Shown: positions 43,345 through 51,514 of the stretch, one piece after another
How positions within the stretch are numbered: position 1 is the stretch's first letter
Layout: each line of letters opens with the position of its first letter
Assembly (NCBI GenBank): GCA_903908245.1
Contig: CAIVRE010000023.1
Span: forward strand, 1 to 55,851
From: Candidatus Omnitrophota bacterium
GTDB taxonomy: Bacteria; Omnitrophota; Gorgyraeia; Zapsychrales; Fredricksoniimonadaceae
Length of the DNA stretch: 55,851 nucleotides
Reading direction: 5' to 3'
Position numbers and translations under genes: made by a program
The notes under the pieces: generated by a model
Seen by the model: the letters and a program-made list of their open reading frames with translations, nothing else
The model's database searches: none
What the model was told of the DNA's origin: nothing

Positions 43345-43827
43345 ATGGTCGAGGAAACACTGGTCGAAGATGTCAAGAAGGTCGTGGAGCGCTGGAAAGA
43401 AAAAAGAGGCAACCTGATCATGGTCCTGCATGATGTCCAGGACCGTTACGGCTATGTTCCGCGCGAAGCCTCGCTGGAAGTGTCACGCCAGCTTGATGTG
43501 CCGCTGGCCCGTATTTATGAAGTCCTTACTTTTTATAATTATTTTAAACTGCAGTCTCCGGGCAAGTTCAATATTTCGGTTTGCCTGGGTACAGCCTGTT
43601 ATCTGAAAGGCGCACCGGCGCTTATCGACGAGGTGCGTCATCTTCTTCATGTGGAGGAAGGCCAGTCGACCAAGGACGGCCTTTTTCATCTGCAGATCGT
43701 GCGTTGCCTGGGTTGCTGCGGCCTGGCACCTGTTATTACGGTCAAAGACAAGGTGTACAGCGCGGTCAAAAGGGCGGATGTGGTCAACATTATCGCGGAA
43801 CATTCCAACCAGAAGGTCGAGGTTTGA
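43345..43827 (+). CDS. hndA: [FeFe] hydrogenase NuoE-like 2Fe-2S subunit
   Basis: A 160-residue NuoE-type protein (HndA, also called HydC). ATG 43345 is preferred, with AGAGGACGGG upstream; ATG 43327 lacks a good site. A helical N-domain (DVQDRYGYVPREA, IYEVLTFYNYFKL) leads to a thioredoxin-like 2Fe-2S fold with SVCLGTACYLKGA and VRCLGCCGLAP supplying four Cys. It passes electrons between the flavin subunit and the hydrogenase. First gene of hndABCD, behind a good promoter. Confidence 0.92.
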   Translation: MVEETLVEDVKKVVERWKEKRGNLIMVLHDVQDRYGYVPREASLEVSRQLDVPLARIYEVLTFYNYFKLQSPGKFNISVCLGTACYLKGAPALIDEVRHLLHVEEGQSTKDGLFHLQIVRCLGCCGLAPVITVKDKVYSAVKRADVVNIIAEHSNQKVEV

Positions 43828-43829
43828 TT

Positions 43830-44171
43830 ATGGGTATCATGAAGCAGGATCTTGATCGTATCAAAGAAGAATCGGGGAAGAACGTTTCGAAGAACTGGAT
43901 CCGTGTCGGTTATAGCACCTGCGGGGTTGCCGCCGGGGCGGATGTGGTCTATCAGGTTTTGTCCGAAGATGCCAAGGCCAGGGGGCTGGCGGTCGAGGTC
44001 AAGAAGTGCGGTTGTGTCGGCATGTGTTCGGCGGAACCGCTGGTCGAGGTCAATGTGGAAGGCGCGCCGCATGTGTTTTACGGCAAGGTCACCAGGGAAG
44101 TCGCTCACAAGATCATGGACGAACATGTCTGCCAGAAGAAACTGGTCGAGAATCATATTTTTGAACTATAA
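43830..44171 (+). CDS. hndB: [FeFe] hydrogenase small 2Fe-2S ferredoxin-like subunit
   Basis: A 113-residue thioredoxin-like 2Fe-2S protein (VGYSTCGVAAGADVVYQ ... VEVKKCGCVGMCSAEPLVEV), matching HndB of NADP-linked and bifurcating hydrogenases. It starts 3 bases after hndA. Four-Cys spacing resembles the N-terminal ferredoxin domain found fused to NuoF-like subunits elsewhere. Confidence 0.88.
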   Translation: MGIMKQDLDRIKEESGKNVSKNWIRVGYSTCGVAAGADVVYQVLSEDAKARGLAVEVKKCGCVGMCSAEPLVEVNVEGAPHVFYGKVTREVAHKIMDEHVCQKKLVENHIFEL

Positions 44172-44206
44172 ATTTTATTCGCGGATAATTAATAGGAAAA
44201 GACCAT

Positions 44207-45940
44207 ATGAAACAGATCTTGATCCAGGATACGAACGGGAACCTTCGCAAAGAATTGAGGGATTTCCTTGTTTCTTTGACCAGTCAGCTGCGCGACCGGA
44301 GCCTTGCCGATACGGTCCAGGTGGTGACGGTGGCGGATATCGGCATTTATCAAAAAGGCATTGTGGCCAAAGTCCTGCCGGAAGGGTTTGTTTACGGGAA
44401 CCTTGAAGTGAAGCATATCCCGGAGATCATTGAAAAGACCATTCAGAAGGGGGAAAAGGTCGCGGCGCTCGCGCTGGACCGGAAGAATAAGCAGATGCGC
44501 ATTGTTCTGCGCAATTGCGGCCGTATTAACCCCGAGTGCTTTGAGGATTATGTGGCCTGTGACGGTTATCAGGGGCTGGCGAAGGCGCTTGAGATGGGGC
44601 CGGAGAAGGTTATCGAGGAAATGAAGAAGTCCGGGTTGCGTGGCCGCGGCGGCGCGGGGTTCCCCACCTGGATGAAATGGAACATTACGCGCGGGGTGAG
44701 CGGCGCGGTCAAATATATTATTTGTAACGGTGATGAAGGCGACCCGGGTGCGTACATGGACCGTTCGGTCCTGGAGGGCGATCCTCATTCCGTGATCGAG
44801 GGGCTTATGATCGGAGGGCTTGCGATCGGGGCTTCCAACGGGGTTTTTTATATAAGAGCCGAGTATCCGCTGGCCATCGAGCGTATCCAGAAGGCCATTA
44901 ACGAGTGTTATGCCAGGGGGTTGCTGGGCAAGAATATCCTCGGCAGTAATTTTAATTTTGATGTTGAGATCCGCCTGGGCGCCGGGGCTTTTGTGTGCGG
45001 TGAGGAAACCGCGCTCATCGCATCCGTGGAAGGCTTGCGCGGCTATCCGCGCCCGCGCCCTCCGTTCCCGTCCGTCAAAGGCCTTTGGGAGAAGCCGACC
45101 GCCATTAACAATGTTGAGACACTGGCGAATGTGCCTTATATCCTTTTTCATGGCGGTGAGTCGTTCGGCAAGATCGGGGTCGAGGGTTCGACCGGTACCA
45201 AAGTGTTCGCGCTCACCGGCAAGGTCCGTAATTCCGGATTGGTCGAGGTGCCGATGGGGATTACGTTGCGAGAGGTGGTATTCGATATTGGCGGCGGGGT
45301 TTTTAATAACCGTGCCATCAAGGCCATTCAGACTGGCGGGCCGTCGGGTGGTGTTATTCCCGAGCAGTTCTTTGATACCGGGATCGGTTATGAAAGCTTG
45401 CAGAAACTTGGCTCTATCATGGGTTCGGGCGGGATGATCGTTCTTGACGAGAATGATTGCATGGTCGATATTTCCAAATTCTATCTTGGGTTTTGCGTGG
45501 ATGAGTCTTGCGGAAAATGCGCGCCCTGCCGGATCGGCGGCACACAGATGTTGGCTATTCTTAAGCGGATCTCGGATGGTAAAGGGGAGGATGATGATCT
45601 TAAGAAGCTCAATGAGATCGCGTCGGCCATGCAAAAAGCTTCTTTGTGCGGGCTTGGGCAAACGGCGCCGAACCCGGTATTGTCGACGCTCAAGTATTTC
45701 GATGCCGAGTATAAAGCCCATGTGGTGGACAAGAAGTGCCCGTCGGGGAAGTGCGCGAGCCTGGTGACGTATTCGATCACCAAGGATAAATGCACCTCGT
45801 GCGGCATGTGCGCGCGCGTTTGTCCGGCCGAGGCTATTACCGGTTCGCGGGCGGATAAATACACGATCGATCCCGCAAAGTGTATCAGTTGCGGGCAGTG
45901 TTTTGATGTGTGCAAGTTCGCGGCAGTTCTTCGTCAATAA
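44207..45940 (+). CDS. hndC: [FeFe] hydrogenase NuoF-like flavin/NAD(P)-binding subunit
   Basis: A 577-residue diaphorase subunit (HndC/HydB). An N-terminal thioredoxin-like region lacking the usual Cys set precedes the NuoF core: RGRGGAGFPTWMKW, ICNGDEGDPGAYMDRS and GAGAFVCGEETALI for FMN and NAD(P)H, then PPFPSVKGLWEKPT. The 4Fe-4S site follows (ESCGKCAPCR ... SLCGLGQ), and the C-terminal 2x4Fe-4S ferredoxin domain (CTSCGMCARVCP; CISCGQCFDVCK) is as in bifurcating enzymes. It oxidises or reduces NAD(P)H and is the expected site of electron bifurcation with ferredoxin. Third gene of hndABCD. Confidence 0.95.
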   Translation: MKQILIQDTNGNLRKELRDFLVSLTSQLRDRSLADTVQVVTVADIGIYQKGIVAKVLPEGFVYGNLEVKHIPEIIEKTIQKGEKVAALALDRKNKQMRIVLRNCGRINPECFEDYVACDGYQGLAKALEMGPEKVIEEMKKSGLRGRGGAGFPTWMKWNITRGVSGAVKYIICNGDEGDPGAYMDRSVLEGDPHSVIEGLMIGGLAIGASNGVFYIRAEYPLAIERIQKAINECYARGLLGKNILGSNFNFDVEIRLGAGAFVCGEETALIASVEGLRGYPRPRPPFPSVKGLWEKPTAINNVETLANVPYILFHGGESFGKIGVEGSTGTKVFALTGKVRNSGLVEVPMGITLREVVFDIGGGVFNNRAIKAIQTGGPSGGVIPEQFFDTGIGYESLQKLGSIMGSGGMIVLDENDCMVDISKFYLGFCVDESCGKCAPCRIGGTQMLAILKRISDGKGEDDDLKKLNEIASAMQKASLCGLGQTAPNPVLSTLKYFDAEYKAHVVDKKCPSGKCASLVTYSITKDKCTSCGMCARVCPAEAITGSRADKYTIDPAKCISCGQCFDVCKFAAVLRQ

Positions 45941-45986
45941 ACGATTTTAAGAACGAATTCGTTCGTCAGTATACAGGAGATAAAGC

Positions 45987-47747
45987 ATGGCAACGGTCAC
46001 TATGATAAAAGCGCTTATTAACGGGATCCCGGTCGAGATCGAGCAGGGGACGTCTATCCTTGATGCCGCGCGCAAGGTTCAGGTTAATATTCCGACGCTC
46101 TGTAAGCATGCGGACCTGGCGGCATCGGCTGGTTGCGGGATCTGTATCGTCAAGATCAAGAACAGCCGCAAGATGTTGCGTTCGTGCTGTACGCCTCTTG
46201 AGAATAATATGGAGATCATTACGCATGACCCCGAGATCGTGCAGACCCGCCGGACGGTGCTGGAGCTGATCCTTTCCAATCATCCGAAAGACTGCCTGAT
46301 CTGCGGCCGTAATAATGATTGCGAGTTGCAGAAGATCGCGGCGGATTTCGGTATCCGTCAGGATCGTTTTGATCATATCCTGCCCGAGATCCCGGTGGAC
46401 AGATCAACGGGGACGATCATCCTTGATCCCAAGAAGTGCATCAAGTGCGGCCGTTGTGTGGATGTCTGTCAGAACAGGCAGGATGTTTGGGCGTTGTCGT
46501 TCATTCAGAGGGGGTTCAAGACGCGTATTTCGCCGGCCGGGGATATTAAGCTGGCGGATTCGCCGTGTGTCCGCTGCGGCCAGTGCTCGGCGCATTGTCC
46601 GACTGGAGCTATTTTTGAGAATGATGAGACGCAGAAGGTCTGGGACCTTTTACAGGATCAGGACAAGTTCTGTGTGGTCCAGATCGCGCCGGCCGTTCGT
46701 GTGGCTGTCGGCGAAGGGTTCGGCTATCCTGTCGGGACCAATCTGACCAAGAAGCTTTACGCCTTGTTGCGCCGGTTGGGGTTCAAGACGGTGTTCGATA
46801 CGAATTTCGGTGCGGATCTGACCATCCTGGAGGAGGCGGCCGAGTTTGTTGAGCGTTTTGTGAATAAGAAGGGGCCTTTGCCGCTCATCACCAGCTGCTG
46901 CCCGGCGTGGGTTGATTATCTTGAGAAATATTATGGCGACATGATCGGATTGTTTTCGTCCGCCAAAAGCCCGCATGAGATGGTGGGGGCGATGACCAAA
47001 ACGTATTACGCGCAGAAGAAGAATATCGATCCGGCAAAGATCAAGGTGATCTCGATCATGCCGTGTACGGCCAAGAAATACGAGATCTCGCGCACGTCGG
47101 ATATGTCTGCGTCCGGTTTTCAGGATGTGGATGTGGTGCTGACTACGCGCGAGCTTATCCGGATGATCAAGCAGGCGGGGGTAGACTTTAATAACCTTCC
47201 TGATGAAGATGCGGACCTGATCCTGGGTGATTATGCCGGAGCCGGAACGATCTTCGGCGCAACGGGCGGTGTAATGGAAGCGGCTTTGCGCACGGCTTAT
47301 TTCAATGTTACCGGTGAGAACCTGAAGAATGTGAATTTTACGGCTGTTCGCGGGCTGGAAGGTGTTAAGGAAACGACGGTTGATGTTAAGGGGATCCAGG
47401 TCAAGATCGCGGTGGCCCATGGTTTGGCCAATGTGAAGTTTGTTATGGATAAGGTGCAGGATGCGATCAAGAATGGCCAGCCGGTGCCGTATCATTTCAT
47501 AGAAGTCATGGCTTGTCCGGGCGGCTGTGTTGGTGGCGGCGGTCAGCCGTATATGGTAACCGACGAGATCCGCAAGCAGCGCGCAAAAGGGCTTTATGAT
47601 GAAGATGCTGCAGCCAAGGTCCGCTGTTCGCATGAGAATTTCCATGTTCAGCAGCTCTACAGGGAGTTCCTGGAAAAGCCGTTGTCGCATAAAGCGCATG
47701 AGCTGTTGCATACGCATTACAAGTCGCGTCCGCTGTACGTAAAGTAG
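45987..47747 (+). CDS. hndD: [FeFe] hydrogenase catalytic subunit
   Basis: A 586-residue group A3-like catalytic subunit (HndD/HydA). The N-terminal 2Fe-2S domain (LCKHADLAASAGCGICIV) is followed by the His-ligated cluster (NHPKDCLICGRNNDCELQ) and two 4Fe-4S sites (CIKCGRCVDVCQ; CVRCGQCSAHCP). The H-cluster motifs are intact: L1 TSCCPAW, L2 MPCTAKKYE, L3 EVMACPGGCVGGGGQP, with the proton-relay Cys in TSCC. With hndABC it would couple H2 to NAD(P)H and ferredoxin. GGAGA precedes ATG 45987. The TAG stop lies inside a palindromic repeat. Confidence 0.97.
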   Translation: MATVTMIKALINGIPVEIEQGTSILDAARKVQVNIPTLCKHADLAASAGCGICIVKIKNSRKMLRSCCTPLENNMEIITHDPEIVQTRRTVLELILSNHPKDCLICGRNNDCELQKIAADFGIRQDRFDHILPEIPVDRSTGTIILDPKKCIKCGRCVDVCQNRQDVWALSFIQRGFKTRISPAGDIKLADSPCVRCGQCSAHCPTGAIFENDETQKVWDLLQDQDKFCVVQIAPAVRVAVGEGFGYPVGTNLTKKLYALLRRLGFKTVFDTNFGADLTILEEAAEFVERFVNKKGPLPLITSCCPAWVDYLEKYYGDMIGLFSSAKSPHEMVGAMTKTYYAQKKNIDPAKIKVISIMPCTAKKYEISRTSDMSASGFQDVDVVLTTRELIRMIKQAGVDFNNLPDEDADLILGDYAGAGTIFGATGGVMEAALRTAYFNVTGENLKNVNFTAVRGLEGVKETTVDVKGIQVKIAVAHGLANVKFVMDKVQDAIKNGQPVPYHFIEVMACPGGCVGGGGQPYMVTDEIRKQRAKGLYDEDAAAKVRCSHENFHVQQLYREFLEKPLSHKAHELLHTHYKSRPLYVK

Positions 47748-47769
47748 GGGCGGGTTCTAAACCCGCCCG
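47744..47769. repeat. GTAGGGG palindromic repeat copy 6
   Basis: GTAGGGGCGGGTTC TAAACCCGCCCG. Its TAG is the stop codon of hndD. Confidence 0.78.
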
Positions 47770-47836
47770 TGTGTTTTTCTGATCCTGAAGCCAGGCATAG
47801 TGCTGAAGCCAGGGACAAAACAGGGATTTTTTTGAT

Positions 47837-47872
47837 CCCCCGTTCTGTCTCTGACAGAACGGGGGTTTTTTT
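47837..47872 (+). terminator. Terminator or attenuator abutting the TM1266-type gene
   Basis: CCCCCGTTCTGTC pairs perfectly with GACAGAACGGGGG around a 3-base loop, followed by seven T. The T run touches the ATG at 47873, and the only purine-rich site for ribosomes (GGGGG) is the hairpin's 3' arm. It would both end hnd transcripts and limit downstream expression. Confidence 0.85.
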
Positions 47873-48121
47873 ATGGATAAACGTTTAGGGTTCGTTGGCA
47901 TTATTATTGAAGACCGGAAAAAGTCGGCGCCGCTGGTGAATAAGATCCTTTCGGATTATGGTGACGAGATCCTGGCCAGGGTTGGTTTGCCGCATAAACA
48001 GCGCAATTGCAGTGTGATCACGCTGACGGTCGAGATGACGCCGGACGAGATCGGGAGCCTGGCTGGAAAGCTGGGAGCGATCCAGGGTGTGGCGGTCAAA
48101 TCCTCCCTGGGAAAGGTATGA
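47873..48121 (+). CDS. TM1266-type iron-only hydrogenase system regulator
   Basis: An 82-residue ACT-like protein: KRLGFVGIIIEDRKKSAPLVNKILSDY (over two segments) and ITLTVEMTPDEIGSLAGKLGAIQGVAVK. It matches the TM1266 family, regularly encoded with [FeFe] hydrogenase maturases; mechanism is not established. It heads the maturation gene set, with its ATG right behind a terminator hairpin, and overlaps the next gene. Confidence 0.85.
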   Translation: MDKRLGFVGIIIEDRKKSAPLVNKILSDYGDEILARVGLPHKQRNCSVITLTVEMTPDEIGSLAGKLGAIQGVAVKSSLGKV

Positions 48122-48123
48122 TC

Positions 48124-49515
48124 ATGGGATATCGTACAGAAAAAGATGCTTTAGGGGAGAAGCAGGTCCCGGCAGAAGCCTATTGGGGTATCCATACTCA
48201 GCGGGCGTTGGAGAATTTCTGTCTTGGCGGAGAGAAGGTTTTGCCGTCGCTTATTCGCGCGCTGGCTATGGTCAAGAAGGCGGCGGTAATGGCGAACAAG
48301 GAGTTGGGGGACCTCCCTCAGGATAAAGCGGATGCCATTATTACGGCCTGTGACGAGGTGCAGGAAGGCAAATGGAATGCGGAGTTTCCGCTCGAGGCCC
48401 TGCAGGGCGGAGCCGGGACATCGACCAATATGAATGTGAATGAAGTCCTTGCCAATCGGGCGAATGAGCTTCTGGGGGGGAAGAAAGGCGAATACGTTTT
48501 GATCCATCCGCTGGATCATGTAAATATGCATCAGTCCACCAATGATGTGTATCCGACAGCATTAAAATGCGCGGCCATATCGGCTCTACGGGTGTTGAGC
48601 GATACGGCGGCGCTTTTACAGGGGGCGCTTCAGCGCAAGGAGAAAGAGTTCGCGCATATCATCAAGATCGGACGGACCGAATTACAGGACGCGGTTCCAA
48701 TGACCCTGGGGGCGGAGTTTTCCGCCTGGGCTGAAGCCGTGTCACGGGACCGTTGGCGCGCGTTTAAATGTGAAGAGCGTTTGCGGGTGGTCAACCTGGG
48801 CGGGACAGCGATCGGCACCGGCCTTGGGAGTCCGCGTGATTATATTTTTCTGGTCATTGAGCGCTTGCGGGATATTTCCGGGTTAGGGCTTGCCCGCGGG
48901 GAGAATATTCCCGGGGAAACAGCCAATGCCGATGCATATGTGGAAGTGTCGGGGATACTCAAAGCGCACGCAGTCAACTTGATCAAGATCTCCAATGATC
49001 TTCGCCTGCTGAATTTCCTCGGGGAGGTCCGGCTTCCGGTTTGCCAGGCCGGTTCATCCATTATGCCGGGGAAGGTGAACCCTGTTATTCCGGAAGCCGT
49101 GATCCAGGCAGCGCTCAGGGTCATGGCGAATGACTTGTTGGCGACAGAGGCGGCTTCCCGCAGTTCGCTGCAGATCAATGAGTTCTTGCCGTTGTTGGCG
49201 CAGGCATTGTTGGGGTCTATCGGGCTTTTGACTGCGGCCAACAAGGTCCTGGCGGCTCATATTGACGGGATCCAGGCGGATGAGGCGCGCTGCCGGCATT
49301 CTTTTGAGCACAGCCGCATGTGCGTGACGGCCCTGGTCCCGTTGATCGGCTATGATAATGCCGGGGCGCTTTTAAAGGAATTTGATGCTTCAGGCCGGGA
49401 TGACCTGCGTTCTTTTCTTGAGGAACGGGTTGGCCGGGAAAAAGTGGCGGAAGCTTTCAGCCCGCAGGCATTGATGTCGCTTGGTCACAGGAGGGGTCAT
49501 GGCGGAAAAAGTTAA
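48124..49515 (+). CDS. aspA: Aspartate ammonia-lyase (hydrogenase-associated)
   Basis: A 463-residue fumarase/aspartase-superfamily enzyme: MGYRTEKDALGEKQVPAEAYWG, GTSTNMNVNEVLANRA, HVNMHQSTNDVYPTALK and the signature GSSIMPGKVNPV. The opening and the hyd-operon location favour aspartase over fumarase; aspA-type genes often accompany hydE/F/G. Aspartase releases ammonium, which could feed assembly of the dithiomethylamine bridge of the H-cluster (inference). ATG 48124 has GGAAAGG at good spacing; ATG 48118 overlaps the upstream stop. The 3' end overlaps the next gene by 17 bases. Confidence 0.87.
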   Translation: MGYRTEKDALGEKQVPAEAYWGIHTQRALENFCLGGEKVLPSLIRALAMVKKAAVMANKELGDLPQDKADAIITACDEVQEGKWNAEFPLEALQGGAGTSTNMNVNEVLANRANELLGGKKGEYVLIHPLDHVNMHQSTNDVYPTALKCAAISALRVLSDTAALLQGALQRKEKEFAHIIKIGRTELQDAVPMTLGAEFSAWAEAVSRDRWRAFKCEERLRVVNLGGTAIGTGLGSPRDYIFLVIERLRDISGLGLARGENIPGETANADAYVEVSGILKAHAVNLIKISNDLRLLNFLGEVRLPVCQAGSSIMPGKVNPVIPEAVIQAALRVMANDLLATEAASRSSLQINEFLPLLAQALLGSIGLLTAANKVLAAHIDGIQADEARCRHSFEHSRMCVTALVPLIGYDNAGALLKEFDASGRDDLRSFLEERVGREKVAEAFSPQALMSLGHRRGHGGKS

Positions 49516-50122
49516 GAGAACATATGACGAGTTTTTTGTACTGGGCTGGGTTGTGGGGATCGGCTGTCTGCTGGACCTGATGGCCAATATGGGTGATCCT
49601 TTTGAGATCCTGTGGTTTTGTTCGGCGACCGCGTTGCTTTTAAGTGTCGGGTTGTTCCGTAAGAATACGATCATTATTACGATGGTTTTCTTAATGGCCG
49701 TTCCGGCCCAGTTTTTCTGGATCGCGGATTTTATATTGCAGAATTTCGGGGTTGGCTTGGGGAGGACGGCATTGCTGTCGACTTCCGGTCCTTTTGTTTA
49801 TTGGACATCGCTTCTGTTGCATGTTTTGTTGATCCCTGTTTCTACGTACGGGGTCTGGAAACTCGGTTTTAATGCCCGTGCGTTCTGGCCTTCGCTGGGG
49901 TATGGATGGGGATTGTTGATATTGTCTTATTTTCTGACGGCCCCGGTCTTAAATCATAATTGTGTATTTTTCTCCTGTGACGGGATGGATCCGGGCGGCG
50001 GGTATCAGGTTTATTTTATGCGGTCGCTGCTCACCTGGAGTGCTGTTTTTATCCTTTATTTTACGGTCATGCGGGTGATCTTTGTGTATAAGGCGATATT
50101 GGATGACAGGCGCAATGGATAA
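49499..50122 (+). CDS. Unknown membrane protein inside the hydrogenase maturation operon
   Basis: A 207-residue protein with six or so membrane segments (DEFFVLGWVVGIGCLLDLM, TALLLSVGLF, TIIITMVFLMAVPAQFFWIA, TSLLLHVLLIPVSTYGVW, LGYGWGLLILSYFLTAPV, LLTWSAVFILYFTVMRVIF). A central loop holds NHNCVFFSCDGMDPGGG. AGGAGG precedes ATG 49499. It overlaps aspA by 17 bases and hydF by 8, so it is embedded in the operon. Not a known hydrogenase accessory protein to me. The two Cys and His in the loop could bind metal, which is speculation. Confidence 0.75.
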   Translation: MAEKVKRTYDEFFVLGWVVGIGCLLDLMANMGDPFEILWFCSATALLLSVGLFRKNTIIITMVFLMAVPAQFFWIADFILQNFGVGLGRTALLSTSGPFVYWTSLLLHVLLIPVSTYGVWKLGFNARAFWPSLGYGWGLLILSYFLTAPVLNHNCVFFSCDGMDPGGGYQVYFMRSLLTWSAVFILYFTVMRVIFVYKAILDDRRNG

Positions 50123-51452
50123 AACCCCCAGATCCCTTCGATTGCATATCGGCCTGTTCGGCCGGATCAATGTCGGGAAATCCAGTTTCTTGAACATGGT
50201 TTCGGGCCAGGATGTGGCGATCACGTCCCCGGTGCCGGGGACAACGACGGATGTGGTCGAGAAGGCCATGGAATTCCTGCCTCTTGGCCCGGTGGTGTTC
50301 CTGGATACGGCGGGGCTTGATGATGTGTCATCGCTGGGCGAGCAGCGGCTGGAACGGACGATGCGGGCGCTGGACCGGACGGATGTGGCGCTGGTGCTGG
50401 TTGAACCGAATATATGGGGATCGGCGGAAAAGAACATCGTCCGTCTTCTTAGGGAAAAAAAGAAGCCTTTTGCGGTGGTCGTTAACAAGGCGGATACGGT
50501 TTCACTTTCGGAGGGATTCCTGGCGGAAGCCAGGGCGCAGGCAGACCGGGTCCTGGTCGTTTCAAGCGTGCAGCCGGAGCTGCGTGACAGGCATGTCAAT
50601 GCGCTCAAGGAGGCATTGATCCATTGTTGCCCGGAAGAACGGCTGTCATCGGGAAGGCTCATCGGTGATCTGTTGATGCCGGGCGGATTGGTGGTGCTGG
50701 TGGTGCCGATCGACCTGCAGGCGCCCAAGGGCAGGCTGATCCTGCCGCAGGTCCAGGCTATTCGTGATGTGCTGGATAATGATGCCGCCGTGCTGGTGGT
50801 CAAGGAGCGTGAATACTCGGCATATCTGAGGAAGTTAAAAGAGCTTCCGGCGCTGGTGGTTTGTGATTCACAGTCGGTCATGAAGGTTGTGGCTGATACA
50901 CCGCCGGGTGTTAAATGCACGACTTTTTCTATCCTTTTTGCCCGTTTTAAAGGCGACCTGGAGGAATTGGCACGGGGGGCTGCTTATATTGAGCGGTTGA
51001 GATCAGGGGATCGGGTCCTTATTGCGGAGAGTTGTTCTCATCATGCCGCGCAAGACGATATCGGACGGGTTAAGATCCCGCGGTGGCTCAGGCAGTACAC
51101 GGGTGTTGACCTGGATGTGGGCCATTGTTCCGGCCGGGATTATCCCGGGGACCTGGAGAAGTATCAGCTGATCATCCATTGCGGTTCATGCATGCTGACG
51201 CGGGGCGAGATGATGCTGCGTATTTATCAGGCGAAGGAGCGTGGTGTGCCGATAACGAATTACGGTGTCGCGATCGCGTTCGTGCAGGGGGTGTTGAAAC
51301 GCGTGCTGGGACCATTTCCGTCGGCATTGGAGTTTTTTGAACAAGAAGCTGAGAAAGCGAAAAGAACCCCGCTGCCAACCGGGGGACATGTTGTCCCCGG
51401 AGATGGGCAGGGAGGGACAACGTGTCCCCAGGCCGGTTGCCAATCGCAATAG
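50115..51452 (+). CDS. hydF: [FeFe] hydrogenase maturation GTPase HydF
   Basis: A 445-residue protein. The GTPase domain shows GLFGRINVGKSSF (P-loop), PGTTTD, FLDTAGLDD and VVNKADT. The C-terminal cluster domain has the HydF signature: ESCSHH, then about 50 residues later IIHCGSCML (CxH...HCxxC). HydF is the scaffold on which the 2Fe subcluster is completed before transfer to the hydrogenase. ATG 50115 overlaps the membrane-protein gene. The last 25-30 residues (LPTGGHVVPGDGQGG...) are encoded by a dispersed inverted repeat and look like a recent extension. Confidence 0.94.
   Translation: MDKTPRSLRLHIGLFGRINVGKSSFLNMVSGQDVAITSPVPGTTTDVVEKAMEFLPLGPVVFLDTAGLDDVSSLGEQRLERTMRALDRTDVALVLVEPNIWGSAEKNIVRLLREKKKPFAVVVNKADTVSLSEGFLAEARAQADRVLVVSSVQPELRDRHVNALKEALIHCCPEERLSSGRLIGDLLMPGGLVVLVVPIDLQAPKGRLILPQVQAIRDVLDNDAAVLVVKEREYSAYLRKLKELPALVVCDSQSVMKVVADTPPGVKCTTFSILFARFKGDLEELARGAAYIERLRSGDRVLIAESCSHHAAQDDIGRVKIPRWLRQYTGVDLDVGHCSGRDYPGDLEKYQLIIHCGSCMLTRGEMMLRIYQAKERGVPITNYGVAIAFVQGVLKRVLGPFPSALEFFEQEAEKAKRTPLPTGGHVVPGDGQGGTTCPQAGCQSQ
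51374..51432. repeat. REP-like inverted repeat forming the 3' end of hydF
   Basis: Two similar palindromic cores, GGGGACATGTTGTCCCC-like and GGGACAACGTGTCCCC-like, face each other inside flanks CCAACCGG and CCGGTTGC. The whole unit is a long imperfect inverted repeat read in frame as the HydF tail. Confidence 0.7.
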
Positions 51453-51514
51453 GGCTGAATGTGAAAGCAACCCAGGTCTCAACGGTAGCGAACCATTTTA
51501 TTTGAAAGGTTTTT

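Noticed and set aside
44189-45937. Minus-strand open frame of 582 codons opposite hndC
   Set aside because: The plus strand encodes an unmistakable NuoF-like subunit; the antisense product is His/Arg/Leu-rich without motifs.
43345-45940. Part of a respiratory complex I operon (nuoE, nuoF)
   Set aside because: No other nuo genes follow; the next gene is an [FeFe] hydrogenase, so this is the hnd/hyd diaphorase.
46650-47717. Minus-strand open frame of 355 codons opposite hndD
   Set aside because: Opposite intact H-cluster motifs; no ribosome site or recognisable domain.
13334-47769. GTAGGGG palindromes as ordinary terminators
   Set aside because: Most lack a following T run and two lie inside coding frames, so they fit a dispersed repeat family better.
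48124-49515. Class II fumarase
   Set aside because: The superfamily signature alone cannot separate the two, but the N-terminal sequence and the hydrogenase-maturation operon favour aspartase.
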